From NCBI GenBank assembly GCA_028386065.3, contig JAKUCV010003203.1, positions 7,301 through 71,300 on the forward strand: a DNA stretch of 64,000 bases, written 5' to 3'. Every line of letters starts with the position of its first letter. The first letter of the stretch is position 1. The notes beneath the pieces are model-generated. The model was not told where the DNA came from, did no database searches, and saw only the letters and a list, made by a program, of their open reading frames with translations. The stretch is from Turnera subulata. Taxonomy: Eukaryota > Streptophyta > Magnoliopsida > Malpighiales > Passifloraceae. Positions 34,712 through 46,888 of this stretch are shown piece after piece. The position numbers were made by a program, and so were the translations under genes.

Positions 34712-36031
34712 ATGGCAGGTGGGAAGAAATCTTCCAAGGGCAAAACTCCTGCTAAGGAGAGACCATCAAAGCAAAGAGGAGGCTCTTCAAGCTCAGCTCC
34801 TGAATTTACAGTAGAAGGCACCTCAATTTGGTTATCTGCTAGAGCCGAACTCCATAACTTCATGTCTCTCTTCTCCAAGCACTCAATTGTGTCTCCATGG
34901 TATCTTCCGGTGGATTACCCGAAGGAGAAGAACTACATGCAGCTTGAAGCCAATCTTCGAGCATCCGGATTGTGGGAATTCGTGACCAAGAGGGGCTGGC
35001 AATATAGTGCTGAATTCGTCTGAGCATTCTACTCAACTCTATGACGAGAAGGTGACACATTGTCCGCTAATGACAATGGAATGTACATTACCACGACATT
35101 GGAGGAATTCGGGGCGCTTGCTGGCTTGCCTTTTCAGGGAGACGATATTGCATCCTATGGTGGTGATCATTAGGCCACAACCCATAAACCACCCTTTCTG
35201 AATGAACTTGGCTTCACGACCCTTGTTCGACACAGTTCCGGGAGGCCAACCATCCATTCCATTAACCCGGAGTACCGAGTTCTATTCTACCTTCTCACCC
35301 GGGTCATCAAGCCAAGAGCAGAAAATCACACCGTCATGTCCGTTGAAGATATGAAAGTACTTCATACCAACATTCACCATGCACCAATTAATTGGGCACG
35401 ATTGGTGCTTATACACATGTCAGACTATACATCCCAATACACCGAGCATCCTTTGCCATATCCCTTCTTGGTGTTGGATATTCTATTGCATGCAGGTGTT
35501 GATGTCGGAAAAGGCGGACTGGTTCCTCACACCAAAATATGGGCGATAAGTGATGCCACTTTCCAAACCAGAAATTCTGTGGAAGAACCAAGGCCCGACC
35601 AAACTTCCGAGCAAGCTCCAGGGACTGCTCAAGCAGAAAGTTCCCGTGTTGCTGCTTCTAGACGCCTCTCGTGCTGCCGCTTCTAGACGCCGAACCTCCG
35701 GAGTCACTCTTGAGTCCATTGCTGACTCCCTCCATGGCCTTCAATTAAGCATGACAAGCATGGGACGAGCAGTAGAGAGGATTGACACGGAAGTGCAAAG
35801 ACAAGGCCACTCTCTTCGGTCTTACTTTGCCCGTGTGATTACAATCCTCCACCATACCACACCACACTTCATGGCTATAATTTTGAAGATGAAGGTGATG
35901 ACGATGATGAAGACTTCACTCCAATGGATGTTGAGGATGGTCAAGAAGGAGGTGATGGTGAAGAAGGAGCTAATGAAGAAGAAGAGGATGATGATGATAA
36001 TGACGGTGGGAGCGAAAGCCCAACTTTCTAA
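34712..36031 (+). pseudogene. Extra retrotransposon gene (not gag or pol), broken
   Basis: Starts MAGGKKSSKGKTPAKERP, a basic serine/lysine-rich leader. Then comes a globular region with LEANLRASGLWEFV, AFYSTL, EEFGALAGLPF, and further on LFYLLTRVIKPRAENHTV and LPYPFLVLDILLHAG, followed by a low-complexity linker, and it ends in an acidic Asp/Glu tail stopping at 36029-36031. The layout (end of N-terminal helix, AFYS motif, a GLPF-type motif, then the LLTRV block) resembles the 'putative plant transposon protein' family found beside many plant retrotransposons (Pfam PF20167, from memory). Breaks: TGA at 35021, a two-base loss near 35040, a frameshift near 35080, TAG at about 35172, and another shift in the linker near 35690-35880. 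No signal peptide or membrane segment, so it is not envelope-like. Function unknown. Confidence 0.65.
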
Positions 36032-36110
36032 ACTCTTATCTCTTGTTATGTTTACGTTTTTTTTTAAATTCCATAAAAAGTTTCCTATTGCTATTGCTTT
36101 TTGCTAATGC

Positions 36111-36285
36111 CAAAAGGGGGAAGATAAGAAGAAGTATAAAGAAGAAGTATATGCACAAGAAATAATATACACCAAGTTAGGGGGAATCATAGTTTGAAAA
36201 ACATAGGGGGGAATTAACCTCACTTATGAATTCATAAAACTTGGCATATACTCCTATTTGTTTGTCATTATCAAAAATGGGGAAA
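36111..36285 (+). other. Polypurine tracts of Sirevirus B
   Basis: CAAAAGGGGGAAGATAAGAAG at about 36111, TTAGGGGGAATC near 36177, a G-run near 36207 and AAAAATGGGGAAAT at 36273-36285, immediately before the 3' LTR. Order matches Sirevirus A. Confidence 0.7.
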
Positions 36286-36286
36286 T

Positions 36287-37663
36287 TGTTAGAACTCATG
36301 CCTCCTTGTCTCATTTCAGGGTTTTGATATTGACAAACCAAGCATGACTCACAATGATGCCAATCATGAAGCAAAAAGAAATCAATCAAGAAGCAAAGAG
36401 CATAAGAATTGAAGTAATAAGAAAGAAGACTTAGGAACTCAAATTGTACAAAGGTTAAATACTCAATTCCTCTAAGACATTGGCTCAAAACAAAATCAAT
36501 TTTACTCATGCATTCAATAGCATCCTTTCAATCATCAAAATGCTTTTTGTGCTATGAACATCGATATTCTGATTTTAGACATCGATGTTCCTGTCTTCAA
36601 ACAATTTTCCAAAAACAGGCAGTGGCTCTGAACATCGATGTTGGCATCCCAAACATCGATGTTCTCATGACCGTTGCACTTGAAAAATGTTTTACAACAG
36701 CAAAACATCGATGTCTAAATTTGAGACATCGATGTTTCATCAATTGATGTCTTTAAATTATTTTCGCTGAACCAAATGAACATCGATGTTCTTCAAGTAA
36801 ACAGCGATGTTCCCCTGATGATCAGCTTTAAAATGATTTTGCCGAACCAAATGAACATCGATGTTTGATGAGTAAACATCGATGTTCTAGTGACCGTTGG
36901 ACTTAATATTTCATATTTACTAGCAAAACATCGATGTTCCCTTGGTATTCTCGTGACCATTGGTCCAATAATTCAAGTTTACTGGCCAAACATCGATGTT
37001 CTAAGTTTAAACATCGATGTTGTGCCCTTTTGAGCAGACACCACTTTCAGCATTCCATGTTATCTTGTCTAAAGGTGTTTTGGATTGATTCCACAACGGT
37101 CATACATGTTTTGAGACATATAAATAGATTTATTGCACCTCTGTTTAATAACAATCAACTCTCTGCATTTTAAGCATCAATTGTCATACATACATTGCAA
37201 TTTTTATAAGCCAATTTCCTTGAGAATTGAGAGTTGCCTTTATAGAGCTTTATTTGTTACTCATATCCACTCTTTGAGAGAGCCTTTGTTTGAGTGATTT
37301 AAGTGTTGTTATACACCTTAAGGGAGGATTGTTCCCTTGTAGCAAATTCATAGGAAGAGTGTCTTCTTTCTGTGTGAGAAGTCTTGAAGTGAGGTATCTT
37401 CAAGCAAGTAAGTAGAGTTTCGTGTGACTCGAGCTCTAGTTTTGTATACGGTTTGTTAAGCACCCGGAAGCTTAACCTAAATAGTGAAATCTTCGAGAGA
37501 GTCTCTAGGAGGACTGGATTAGCCACACAAGTTGTGTGTGTGAACCAGTATAAATTTTGGTGTGTCCTTATTCTTTCAATTCCGCATTCGTTTCCTGCAA
37601 GTTTTTGAATTTGTTTGAAAAATGCTATTCACCCGCCTTTAGCGTAGGGCACCTATTCTAACA
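36287..37663 (+). repeat. 3' LTR of Sirevirus B
   Basis: 1377 bp, ends TGTTAGAAC and TTCTAACA; closely similar to 21830-23216, with a clean 10-bp loss of one palindrome near 36947. TATA box TATAAAT near 37121. Confidence 0.9.
36557..37021 (+). repeat. Paired AACATCGATGTT palindrome array, 13 copies
   Basis: Same layout as 22100-22574 minus one palindrome. In places it is nearer to consensus than the 5' LTR (for example the pair at about 36853-36885), so the two LTR arrays have decayed independently. Confidence 0.95.
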
Positions 37664-38867
37664 AGGAGGAGGCGTATGCAGACCCAGATTCTTTGATAGA
37701 GGCGCTTTTGATTGAGCTGAAGAAAGAGCAGTTCGAATTGATAGAGATGTGGGCACAATCAAGATAAAGATTCCTATCTTCAGGGGAACTAGTGATCCAG
37801 AGGAGTACATTGAATGGGTTAAAAGTGTAAAGATGATTTTTGATTGCCACAAATACTCTGAGAAGAAGGTTAGGCTTGCATCTGTGGAGTTCAAAGACTA
37901 CACATTAAATTGGTAGGACAAGCTCTGCACCAATAGGAGGAGATATGGAGAAGCACAAGTAGAGACTTGGGAAGAGATGAAGAGGTTCATGAAGAAGAGG
38001 TTTATACCATCTTACTATCATAGTGAGTTTCTTCAAAAGCTTCAAATTTTGAGTCAGGGAACCAAGAGTGTGGAAGAGTATTGGAACGAGCTGGAGATAG
38101 CCATGATGCGCGTCAATATAGATAAGCATGATGAATCCACCATTGCTAGGTTCCTTGCCGGACTTAATAGAGAGATAGCCAATGTCCTTAAGTTACAGCA
38201 GTATGTGGAGCTTGAGGAGGTATCTAACATGGCAGTCAAGGTGGAAAAGCACCTCAAGTATGCAAGGATGGGCAGGACATCAAGTTATAGAAGTTGGAGT
38301 CCTAGTGCCAAGTACTCCAAGAGGGAAATTTGAAGCTCAAACAAGCCAATTTCGGACACCCCCAAACTGATTTCTTAGAAGGGTAAGGAGGAGCAACAAG
38401 TTGCTGATCCTAAGACACCTAATGCACCATCCAAAGCCAGTGAGAAGCACAGGAACATCAAGTGTTTTAGATGCATGGGGATGGGGCATTATGCAAAGCA
38501 ATGTCAAAATAAGAAGGTGATGCTTACTATTGAGCATGAAGAGTTATATTCTGAGGAGGAATGTGATGATGATGTTCTTGCTGATATGCTTGCAATAGAG
38601 GATGTGGGTGCCGAAACTGCTGTGGAGGAAGAAGATATCCCTAGGGGAAGGGAATTGTTTGTCACAAGGCGAGTTTTGAGTGCTCAAGTGAAGAAGGATG
38701 AGGTTGAGCAAAGGGAGAATATTTTCCATGCAAGATGCTTGGTGGATGACAAAGTCTGTAGCTTGAACATTAATAGAGAAAGCTGCACCAATGTGGTTAG
38801 TTCTATGCTGGTGCATCGAATGGGATTGGAGTGGCAAAGGCATCCAAAACCCTACAAGCCACAATAG
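37664..38867 (+). pseudogene. gag: Gypsy C gag (C-terminal part) and protease region
   Basis: Resumes gag after Sirevirus B. The retrotransposon Gag domain is clear (IKIPIFRGTSDPEEYIEWV, VETWEEMKRFMKKRF, FLAGLNREIANVLKLQQYVELEE) at about 37755-38260, followed by a zinc knuckle CFRCMGMGHYAKQC near 38463-38504. The protease-like region follows (FHARCLVDDKVCSLNIN), but the expected aspartate of the active-site motif reads asparagine (INRESCTN). Stops lie near 37696 and at 37914, and a frameshift near 38330. Dead. Confidence 0.8.
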
Positions 38868-38876
38868 CTGAATGAC

Positions 38877-41748
38877 ATGGGAGAAGTTAGAGTGAACAAG
38901 CAGGTTCTTCTTTCTTTCTCTATTAGAAAATATTGTGATTCAGTTTTAAGTGAAGTTTTACCTAAGCAGGCAAGTCATATCTTGCTAGGGAGGCCTTGCC
39001 AATATGATAGAAAAGTTGTGTATGATGGATTTAGAAATAGACGCTCATTCACCATGGGAGATGGGAAGATGTTTCTTGCTCCAATGACTCGACAAGAAGT
39101 GTATCATGATCAAATTCATATGAAGAGCAGTATGGAGACATGGCAAAAGGAGAAGGAAGCCGAATTAGGTGCCAATGGTGAGAAAGAGGGAATGACTGAG
39201 AGACATGCAAAAGGAGAGGAAAAGAAAGAAAAAAAGTAACAAAAAGATGTTGCATGTCAACACCGAAGAGAGGAAAAAAAAGGGAAGGAAGAAACAAAAT
39301 TTCTATGCAACAGTGAGAGATTTGAGGGTAGCTTGCGAAGAAAAGAGAGGAGTGTTGGTACTCTTATACAAGGGTACTTATTTTAATGAAGCTAACCTTG
39401 ATCAAAGTTTGCCCAGTTGTGTTGTTTCTCTTTTGCAGGATTATAGCGATGTCATTCCGGAGCAGTTACCTAGGGAATTGCCACCACTTAGGGGCATTGA
39501 GCATCAAATTGATTTTATTCCTGGTACTCAAATTCCAAACCGGCCAGCATATAGAGCCAATCTGGAAGGGACATAGTAGATCAAAAAGGAAGTATAAGAC
39601 TTGCTTTCTAAGGGGCTGATTCGTGAGAGCCTCTCACCATGTGCTGTACCAGTGATTCTAGTGCCAAGGAAGGAAGGGACATGGAGCATGTGTTTTGACT
39701 GTCGTGCTGTCAACAAAATAATGTTAAAATATCGCCATCCTATAGGTCATACGACATGCTTGATGAGTTGCACAGTGCATGCATATTTACTAAGATTGAT
39801 CTCGTGAGTTGTTATCATGAAATTCGCATGAAAATTCGAGATGAATGGGAAACTGCATTTAAGACAAAGTATGGATAGTATGAGTGGCTGGTTATGCCTT
39901 TTGGATTGACTAATGCACCTTGATGAAATATGTCTTGCGGTATTTCATTGGAAAATTTGTTGTTGTGTATTTTGATGATATATTGATCTATAGCAAAAGT
40001 ATTGATGAGCATATGGAACATCTTAAGCTTGTGTTGGATGCACTTATGGTTGAGAAATTATTTGCCAAGCTTAAGAAGTGTACTTTTTGCGTGGATAATG
40101 TTATTTTTGTTGGTTATGTGGTAAGTGCAAAGGGGATAGAAGTTGATCAAGAAAAGGTGAGGGCTATTAAAGAGTGGTCGATTCCTACATCTATCTCTGA
40201 GGTAAGACCTTTTCATAGACTTGCTAGTTTTTATAGGAGGTTTGTGAAATATTTTAGTATTATTGTTGCTCCTCCGAATGACACTGTTAAGAAGGAAGTT
40301 GGATTTAAATGGGGGGACCACTACAAAAGGCATTTTCGACATTAAAAGAGAAGTTGTGCTCCGCTTTTATTCTTAAATTGCCTAACTTTGATTCTACCTT
40401 TGAGATTGAGTGTGATGCTTCTGGCATAAGAATTGGTGCTGTTCTTTTGCAGGAAAAGAGGCCAATCGCCTATTTCAGTGAGAAATTTAAGGGTGCTCAA
40501 CTCAATTATTCCTCCTATGACAAGGAGCTTTATGCATTAGTGAGACACTACAAACAGGGCAGCATTACCTTTGGCCAAAGGAGTTTGTGATCCATACTCA
40601 TCATGGGAGTCTGAAGTACTTAAAGAGACAAGGTTAGCTGGGGAAAAGGCATGCAAAGTGGCTGAAATTCATTGAAACTTTTCCCTATGTCGTCAAGTAC
40701 AAGCAAGGTAAGGATAATGTGGTTACTGATGCATTATCAAGGAGGTGTACTTTAATCTCTTCTCTTAGTTCTAAGTTGATTAGATTTGAGTATATCAAGG
40801 AATTGTATAAATCTAATCCTGACTTTGCTAATGTATATGATGTATGTGAACAATCCGGTTTTCAAAAGTTTTATAGAGATAATGGGTATTTATTTTGTGA
40901 AGATAAACTTTGCATTCCAACTTGTTGTATACGTGAGCTTTTGGTTAGAGAAGCATATGCTGGTGGCTTGATGGGCCACTTTGGTATTGCTAAAACTCTT
41001 GAAGTTCTGGAAAAACATTTTTATTGGCCAAATAAGAAGCAGAATGTTGAACAGGTTTGTAATGGTTGTGTGGCATGTCGCCATGCGAAATCAAGAGTGC
41101 AACCTCATGGAATGTACACTCCTTTACATGTTCCTACTCATCCTTGGACTGATCTTTCTATGGATTTTGTGATTGGATTGCCTAGGACTAGGAAAGGTAG
41201 AGATAGCATTTTTGTTGTCGTTGATAGATTTAGCAAGATAGCTCATTTGATTGCTTGTCACAAAACTAATGATGCTTCTCATGTTGCTGAATTGTTCTTT
41301 AGGAATGTAGTTCGTTTGCATGGCATTCCTAGGACAAGTATTTCTGATAGAGATACTAAATTCTTGAGTCACTTTTGGCGTGTGTTGTGGAATAAATTAG
41401 GGACTAAGTTGTTGTTTTCTACTGCTTGTCATTCTCAAACTGATGGCCAAACTAAAGTGGTGAATACAACTTTAGGATCTTTGTTGCGTGCTGTTGCGGG
41501 AAAGAATTTAAAAGCTTGGGAATGATGCAAGCAAGCAAGCACCAAGTGGAGTTGAAGGAGGACATGGCGCTATTAGCTTGCCTCAAAGACCAATCACAAG
41601 GGCTCGTTTGAAGATGATCAAGAATCACATGTTGCACTTTGCTCAAGCATGGATGAATCAAGAATTGCAAGAAGATAAGATGATCAAGCTTGGAGAGGAG
41701 TACAAGAAGAAACCAACATATGTTTCAATCATTGGAGGAGGAGCTTAG
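38877..41748 (+). pseudogene. pol: Gypsy C pol
   Basis: After the protease region: reverse transcriptase with [23 protein letters not shown] (about 39601) and YFDD near 39966-39977, RNase H with ECDASG (about 40409) and [12 protein letters not shown], integrase zinc finger ending [11 protein letters not shown] and core with SMDFVIGLP and [12 protein letters not shown]. The catalytic glutamate in the [11 protein letters not shown] motif is lysine. About 11 bases are missing before the YFDD block (near 39921), and further stops lie at 39574, 39880, 40588 and 41523. At 41523 the sequence jumps from mid-integrase to the last 70 codons of the polyprotein (ITRARLKMIKN to the TAG at 41746-41748), so the second half of integrase is deleted. 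Confidence 0.85.
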
Positions 41749-42003
41749 TCGAATTGGATCATGTAGAGCCAAATCAACATATCCTTATTTTTGGGACGAG
41801 TTTATTAAACAATTGATTATAAATTTCGGCTAGCTTTTATTATTATTTGGGTTGTCATTTATGGGCATAAGTACTTTCAGTTGGGTCTAGTTATGTTTTA
41901 TTATTTTTGAGTTGATCCAATTTGTTGTTGGATTTAAATAAAAACTAGTGCATTAGGGTTTAGGGTATACAAATCCAATTTGAATTTGACCTAGGGGTCT
42001 GGC
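41749..42003 (+). repeat. Gypsy C 3' LTR, U3 side
   Basis: AT-rich sequence between the end of pol and element F, similar in its last 100 bp to 60430-60521 of element D (CATTAGGGT, AAATCCAATTTGA, GACCTAGG/GACTTAGG). The exact LTR start is not clear. It continues at 50373 after element F. Confidence 0.55.
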
Positions 42004-45000
42004 TTAAACGCCCGTGTCCCAATTTATTAATATAAAATAGTATTTGAATATAAAATGACCAAATTGCCCTTATCATTCCCGGGACACAAAAATCATCAAC
42101 TAAACACCCGTATCTCAAAATATCTAATTAAATTAATTAAAGCATGTGTAAAGATTAAATTGCCCTTTCTACCCGGGATAAGACACAAACAAGATAATCA
42201 TCATTTATTTACGCAATACATCACACTTTAAGTAATACGATTCGAGTATGCAGCGGAAGACAAAAACATAAACAAATATGAATGTATGCACCCTATGGAT
42301 CCAACCCGAGGAGGAAAGCACCGCCACCTGCTGATATGCTCTTCTGATCATCGATCAGCTAACCTGTGTAAAACTGTGAGGGGGTGAGACCAACCACTGT
42401 CTCACCGCAGACAAATAAACCAATAATATACAAAACAAATCAACTACAAGTACACCGGCATCAAACAACAACAACCACAATACACAGAGCAGGACATCAT
42501 CAAACTACAACCAACAACTGTCATTACTTATACTATTATCTTTGTTATTAGGTTTAAGTATTTTATTAGGGCCCTCTACTGTGTGCGTCGAGCTCGGTCC
42601 CGTCTGATCAGACAACCAGGCATAAGCCCAAATAAACCAGGCACGAAGCCTAAACATATCCATAGAGAGAGAGAGAGAGACAGAGAGAAAGAGGGAGATA
42701 GAAAGGGGGAGATAGAAAGAAGGAGGTAGAACCGGCCAACACAGGCCCACATGCAAACTCGCATGCCATCCCGAGGGGTATTACTTCCCGCTCGAACCAA
42801 CCGGTCAACAGCCCCACAGTAGACTTGTAATAGTATTTTATTCACATTTATCCTTTATGAATTGTACCATACGTTATTTCAAACATGGTTGTGTGGATTT
42901 AACATCTTAACCTCAAATCCGGGCCTCCAGCCCACAATCCACCACACAAACCACAAAACCATAAATCACGTTATTTAACACACAAAACAACTCATGCACG
43001 ACAGGCATATTATATCACACTGGTACACAGTTCACAAATCATGCACACTGCATCAAAGATATCACCAACATAGTACACTCGCAGATAGCAACATCAGCAC
43101 ATCAGACAAGTATGCATACAGCATTCAAGACCAACAATTATTGTCACTTCATGTATCAAGACAGTTAACCGAGCATTGTAGGCAGTAATGCATACAAAGG
43201 TTTATAAGTCCTCACCTGGGCTACCGAAGTTTTCCTGGGAGCAACTATCAGTTCATGCCTCGCTGACATTTGAACCTATATTGGTACGAAAAAATCACAT
43301 ACGGTGTATAACAAGGATGACATGAAGTGCAAACATGTTATATGTTCAACTACTTCGAGTTCTTCGGTGACAACCCCCTAACCCAACATGTTATACAGAA
43401 AGGATAAGGATCTAGGTCCAATCAAGTTTATAAATTTACCAGAAGATTGAAAACCATTTTAGGAACCAATTTAGTGAAGCTCGATGAAAAATTAAGTATA
43501 CAAGTCACAGCATGAAACTCGAACGATGTTATCCATATGTGATAATAACTTTTATAGACCTCTCTCTCTCTATATATATATAATTCTAAGAACCAAGCCC
43601 ATAATAAACTATGAGTAAAACCAAGTGCTGATGGCCCAACCTTATGACAAAACCATTAATCATGACTAATCCTTCTGGGTTATAGCCATTCAAAACCAAA
43701 AATGATCTTCGAAAATAATTTTCAAGTTACTGCTCAATTGTAAACAAAAACGTGACATAGGCCTAGTATGGCCTTTGTATAAAGTAATGGTTAGGTAATC
43801 AAGGAATTAAGGCATTCAAGGATTCAAGGACCCATGTGCAAGGCACTTGTCTAGACTTGTTACGATTACACATATACCATGTCAATCTTACATATATTTA
43901 TATGTATATATATATATGTATTCCTAATGTCAATTTATCAACTTATACCCACATGACAAGTAATTGCAGAACGTTGTATGAAAGGATTTATTTAATAACC
44001 GCAGTTCATTATCATTGATTCCAGAAACAAGGACCAAGCACTAGTGGCTCAAACTTAACCCACCACATCCCAGGTGTCAAGAATAAATCAATTGGCTTAT
44101 TAATCATGCATTGGAAACAAGTTATTTACCATTGACAACCAAAATGAACAAGAGCTAGCATGTATGTGTTCATGACAACTCAAGTAACTGGTGTAAACAA
44201 GTGGACCGCCAGACGCAAATTCTTATTGTAATATAACCTAGTCCTTCCCACAATATAAGCATTTTGCTGCACGGTATATATCATCATTTAGTTATAAACC
44301 CGAACTATCATTATTACCGTTGTTACTTAATTTTGACACCGGAATGAAATTCTATATTGAAGGGTCCAAGAATGTACCGAGCACTGCAAACGCATAGGTC
44401 ATAAACTTCACAAGCCTCAAGAGAAAGTACCAGGTCCCATCCACAAGCAACAAAGAGCACACCCACAACCACCACTAACATCAACCTCGCCAAAAACCCA
44501 ACAACACACACCAACCCGAATCAGACCAACATCTGATTACAACACAACTGCAGAAAATTAAAGAACATGGAGAAGGGAGAAGGAGTCGCGGCTTACCAAC
44601 GGACGACGGCGGCGACCGACGAACACGCCTAGACAGCGTCACCCACCACAGACCATTCTCCTCGGCCGACAACATCCATCAAAACAACAGCTCAGCAGAA
44701 AGCCCATAGAGTGAAGACAAACCCGTCCCGAGTCTGGAACCTCACTTCGAGCGTCATGGAGCCCAACCACCACCGCCGGCCGCAACAACACAGCCACTTG
44801 TCAGTTGCAGCAGCGGCTCAACTTCGTGACGGCGGCGTCCCTGAACGGCATTCAACGAAAGTACGCCTCGTCGTCTCCGTCAACAACTCGAGGCAACCCG
44901 CCTCAACCTTCACGCCCAACAACCCGCGATGGGGACGCATTAGGGGCAACGGCTTCGAAGGAGTAAAGGAGACGAGAAGGAAGAGACATCAAGGTGGCGG

Positions 45001-45485
45001 TTTTGAGTGAAAACGAAGAGGGAAGAGAAGAGAGAGAGCTTGTGGGTAAGAGGGGTGAGACGGCGGAAGAGCAGAACCAAAAAGAAAGAGAAGGGAAACG
45101 AAAAAAAAAAGAAAAGAAGAAGGGGTTAGGGTTGGCCGGCCTTGACCAAAACGACGTCGTTTTGGTTTAAGGCGCGGTCAACTCCCCTGGTCAACGCGCG
45201 CATAGTCTTAGGTTTTTTTTTTTTTTAATAATTCAAACGACGTAGTTTTGAGTGAAACTACGATAAACTCCATATTTCACCTCGGAACTCCAGCTGTTCC
45301 CAAACAACCCGAGTAAGGATAAATTCTAAAAGTAAAAATAATATTTTCAAGGAGAATTAATTAATTATAACAATAATTTCTTAACCAACGACTCCCGGAA
45401 ATTCTGCGAGGGTAAAAGTGGAAGTTAAATGCCAAAAAATTTGAAAATCCCGTAAAGACCAATTAACGAAAATCGGGGCGTTACA
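42004..45485 (-). repeat. Left LTR of element F (its 3' LTR)
   Basis: 3482 bp. Left end reads TTAAACGCCCGTGTCCC (one change from the TGAAACG of the right LTR), right end GGGGCGTTACA. Contains CT/AT simple repeats (about 43560-43583, 43890-43922) and a block of GC-richer sequence (44570-45000). Confidence 0.9.
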
Positions 45486-45486
45486 G

Positions 45487-45500
45487 TTCTACCCCACTTA
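45487..45500 (-). other. Polypurine tract of element F
   Basis: Minus strand reads TTAAGTGGGGTAGAAC next to the left LTR, the same tract as at 12178 in the Tekay gypsy. Confidence 0.7.
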
Positions 45501-46874
45501 ACAAAATTTCGTCCTCGAAATTTACAGAATAAGTCAAGCCACTAAGTGCTTAGCTGACACAACGGTGTCTCCCGGTATCAAAATACCATTGGCCAAACCA
45601 CCAAGTAGAACCATCATGTCCATCATTCACCTTTCCAGACAAGATCTCCAATACCATCTCAATCATCGACTTTAGTCAACCATGATCAACAGAACATAAC
45701 ATCAAGCACTAACCCAGGAGTCTTATCCAGTCATCATCAACATTATCATTAGCAAAATCCATAAACCACTTCATTTATCATCAAGCAACCAAATATATCC
45801 AATTTTTTTTTAAGTAACAAGATCATCACTCCCATTCTGAATACCTCAAGACCAAAACTCCATAAACAATTTCATGATCTGAACCACAATGTTTTTTTCT
45901 CTATCACACACTAATTCAGCCAACATAATAAAATTTTCGGAACATACCTTAAGAGCTAGAACTCGATCACTACCGAAGTATCCCAATTAAACTTCTATAC
46001 CGTAGATTCCCCCAGACTCAAACATCATTGCATAACTCATTCTCATAAATCTATCGCCCATGTCATTCCTAGCACGAACACCAAAGTTTCTTTGATAAGG
46101 AACTTAAGACATCATCACTGTATCTCTCCTCACATAATTAACAGACTAGCAAGTGAATCATCATACTCGAGATCACCTCAAAAGTCAAACCTCAATAAAA
46201 CCTATTTTCGAAATCCACATCCGCACAGGAACTATAACCTCAATAAAGATTCATGATCAAAACTTTTTATCACAATCACCCTTAATATCTCAAATCTCAA
46301 CAAAGTTAAGTACCTTAAGTATCATCAAATGATATTTCTCCAGATATACCATTAGATCAATCCTCAAATTAATTCAAGAAACCATCTCGCACTCCGAACA
46401 AGATCTAGCCATAAAATAATTCCACAACTAACTACAATTCCTCACGTTTATATAATCAAACCATGAATAACTTGATCACCAAGATCACAAGAATCAAATC
46501 CACTAGTATCACAAAAGATCATCTCCTAATAGACTTAACACCCGAAAACAAATTGATGGTTCTTACTTGTATTGGCCAGTTCGTCATAGACAAGAAACAT
46601 AAACCAAGATTCAAGAGTCCACCCGACTCTAATAGATCAGTGGATAAACCACAAAATAATCTTTACTACAGCCTAAGCTGTAAAGGTAAGCATATCATTT
46701 ACACAATAATACCGGGTCACTCCGACCCTCAGCAGGTGCGTGTCCCCCACCGGATCCATAGTACGACTCACTATATGAATGCATATGACTATGCAACAGA
46801 CAACACAGAAACGAGCAGACTCATGCACATAAGAGCACAAAACGTATTCACACATCCCAAAGGATCTACAGCCG

Positions 46875-46886
46875 GCTCCGCTACCA
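46875..46886 (-). other. Primer-binding site of element F
   Basis: Minus strand reads TGGTAGCGGAGC three bases inside the right LTR, as in the other elements. Confidence 0.75.
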
Positions 46887-46888
46887 AC

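Larger units (their letters stand above)
21830..37663 (+). mobile_element. Sirevirus B, copia element lacking pol but carrying an extra gene
   Basis: LTRs at 21830-23216 and 36287-37663 with ends TGTTAGAAC and TTCTAACA. Flanking bases AGGTG (21825) and AGGAG (37664) are a duplication with one change. Inside are a broken gag, the first codons of protease, a 2.3-kb segment of other origin instead of pol, a short pol/3' tail remnant, a palindrome array, a TATA box and an extra gene, then polypurine tracts. Two nested solo LTRs interrupt gag. Gag and tail are closely related to Sirevirus A, but the LTR is a distinct subfamily. Without the solo LTRs the element is about 9.35 kb. It cannot move alone because it has no pol. 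Confidence 0.88.
45486..46888 (-). other. Internal region of element F, without gag or pol
   Basis: On its own strand: primer site, a leader, an ATG near 46768 in a context like the Tekay gag start (CTATGGATCC; compare 7454), which opens a frame of only about 28 codons, then about 1 kb of AT-rich sequence with no similarity to gag or pol that I can see, and finally the polypurine tract. No domain motif is recognisable in any frame. Confidence 0.8.

Noticed and set aside
34712..36031. Envelope gene making Sirevirus B virus-like
   Set aside because: Some Sireviruses have envelope-like genes, but this one has no signal peptide or membrane segment and fits a different family.
43560..43925. AT-rich simple repeats in element F as scaffold or origin sites
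   Set aside because: Short TA/CT microsatellites present in both LTR copies with length change; no further support.
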